Assembly (NCBI RefSeq): GCF_000717175.1
Contig: NZ_JNYD01000050.1
Location: 1 to 24,949 of the forward strand
Direction: 5' to 3'
Origin: Pseudonocardia autotrophica
GTDB taxonomy: Bacteria; Actinomycetota; Actinomycetes; Mycobacteriales; Pseudonocardiaceae
DNA length: 24,949 bases
Shown here one piece after another: positions 24,687 through 24,949 of the stretch (the first letter of the stretch is position 1; each line of letters begins with the position of its first letter). Below the pieces are notes generated by a model that saw only the letters and a program-made list of their open reading frames with translations, was not told the origin of the DNA and ran no database searches. Position numbers and translations under genes: made by a program.

Positions 24687-24949
24687 CTATCCATCTGCGG
24701 GATCGCGTCTGGATTGTGCCGCTTCGAATTCTTGGTGATCGATCTCCATCAGGAACGTGCTGATCTCCCTCGCTGTCCGACGAGGATCCTCCAGCATCGG
24801 AAGATGGCCGAGGTCAGGCAAGACGCGGAGCTCCCCGTCCAGACTGCGTGCTAGACCGTATGGGGGCCGGCGCCTCGCTCGTAAGTTGGCGCGGGTCACC
24901 GTCACGACCGGTGGCGGTGCCGCATTTACGGGAGGCGCCGGTGCTGTCG
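24687..24949 (-). CDS. Alpha/beta hydrolase, C-terminal part (partial)
   Basis: A minus-strand frame enters from the right edge and stops at TAG 24689-24687. The visible 87 residues include GLARSLDGELRVLPDLGHLP followed by MLEDPRRTAREISTFL. 'LPdxGHxpmlEdP...a..i..Fl' is the typical end of alpha/beta hydrolase-fold esterases and lactonases, with the His of GHLPMLEDP as the catalytic triad histidine. The nucleophile and acid residues are outside the window. It lies upstream of, and in the same direction as, the binding-fold gene, about 110 bp away before the IS256 insertion, so the three may once have been one transcription unit. The substrate cannot be inferred. Confidence 0.7.
   Translation of the reverse strand, partial: TAPAPPVNAAPPPVVTVTRANLRARRRPPYGLARSLDGELRVLPDLGHLPMLEDPRRTAREISTFLMEIDHQEFEAAQSRRDPADG

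Overview
The window is high-GC DNA with GTG starts, GGAGG-type ribosome binding sites and strong G/C bias at third codon positions, which fits an actinomycete (a Pseudonocardiales- or Streptomycetales-like genome). The genus cannot be fixed from the sequence alone. No tRNA, rRNA, CRISPR array or phage genes were seen. The content is accessory catabolism with gene debris and an insertion sequence at the edges.

Layout. 1-1024 is a scar zone: the last codons of a transposase, the C-terminal tail of an osmoprotectant-binding protein on the minus strand, and a 5'-truncated PTS enzyme I on the plus strand, joined back to back. 1021-11896 is a plus-strand catabolic operon: isochorismatase-like hydrolase, DJ-1/PfpI protein, two GMC flavoprotein/'gluconate 2-dehydrogenase subunit 3' pairs, an enolase-superfamily dehydratase, an SMP-30 lactonase, KDPG aldolase, KDG kinase and a FadR-type GntR regulator. 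12093-20586 holds C-N bond chemistry: a minus-strand amidase diverging from hyuA, hyuB and a penicillin-acylase-type hydrolase. 20612-23181 is a minus-strand regulatory pair: a PucR/CdaR-type regulator preceded by a periplasmic-binding-fold protein without a signal peptide. 23200-24583 is a complete IS256-family element with imperfect 28-bp inverted repeats and a perfect 8-bp target duplication, inserted at the ribosome binding site of that binding protein. 24687-24949 is the C-terminal end of an alpha/beta hydrolase.

How the genes may work together. The first operon reads as an oxidative, semi-phosphorylative Entner-Doudoroff route: a GMC enzyme oxidises a sugar or sugar derivative, SMP-30 opens the lactone, the enolase-superfamily enzyme dehydrates the aldonate to a 2-keto-3-deoxy acid, KdgK phosphorylates it and the aldolase gives pyruvate plus glyceraldehyde-3-phosphate. 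A 16-base block, TCAGACCACCRGAYCA, lies both at the operon promoter and ahead of the GntR gene, and is the likely operator. The second region looks like degradation of an amide, lactam or hydantoin, with a cytoplasmic ligand sensor plus PucR-type activator beside it (an AmiC/AmiR-like arrangement is inferred). The IS256 insertion has separated this sensor/regulator pair from its native upstream DNA.
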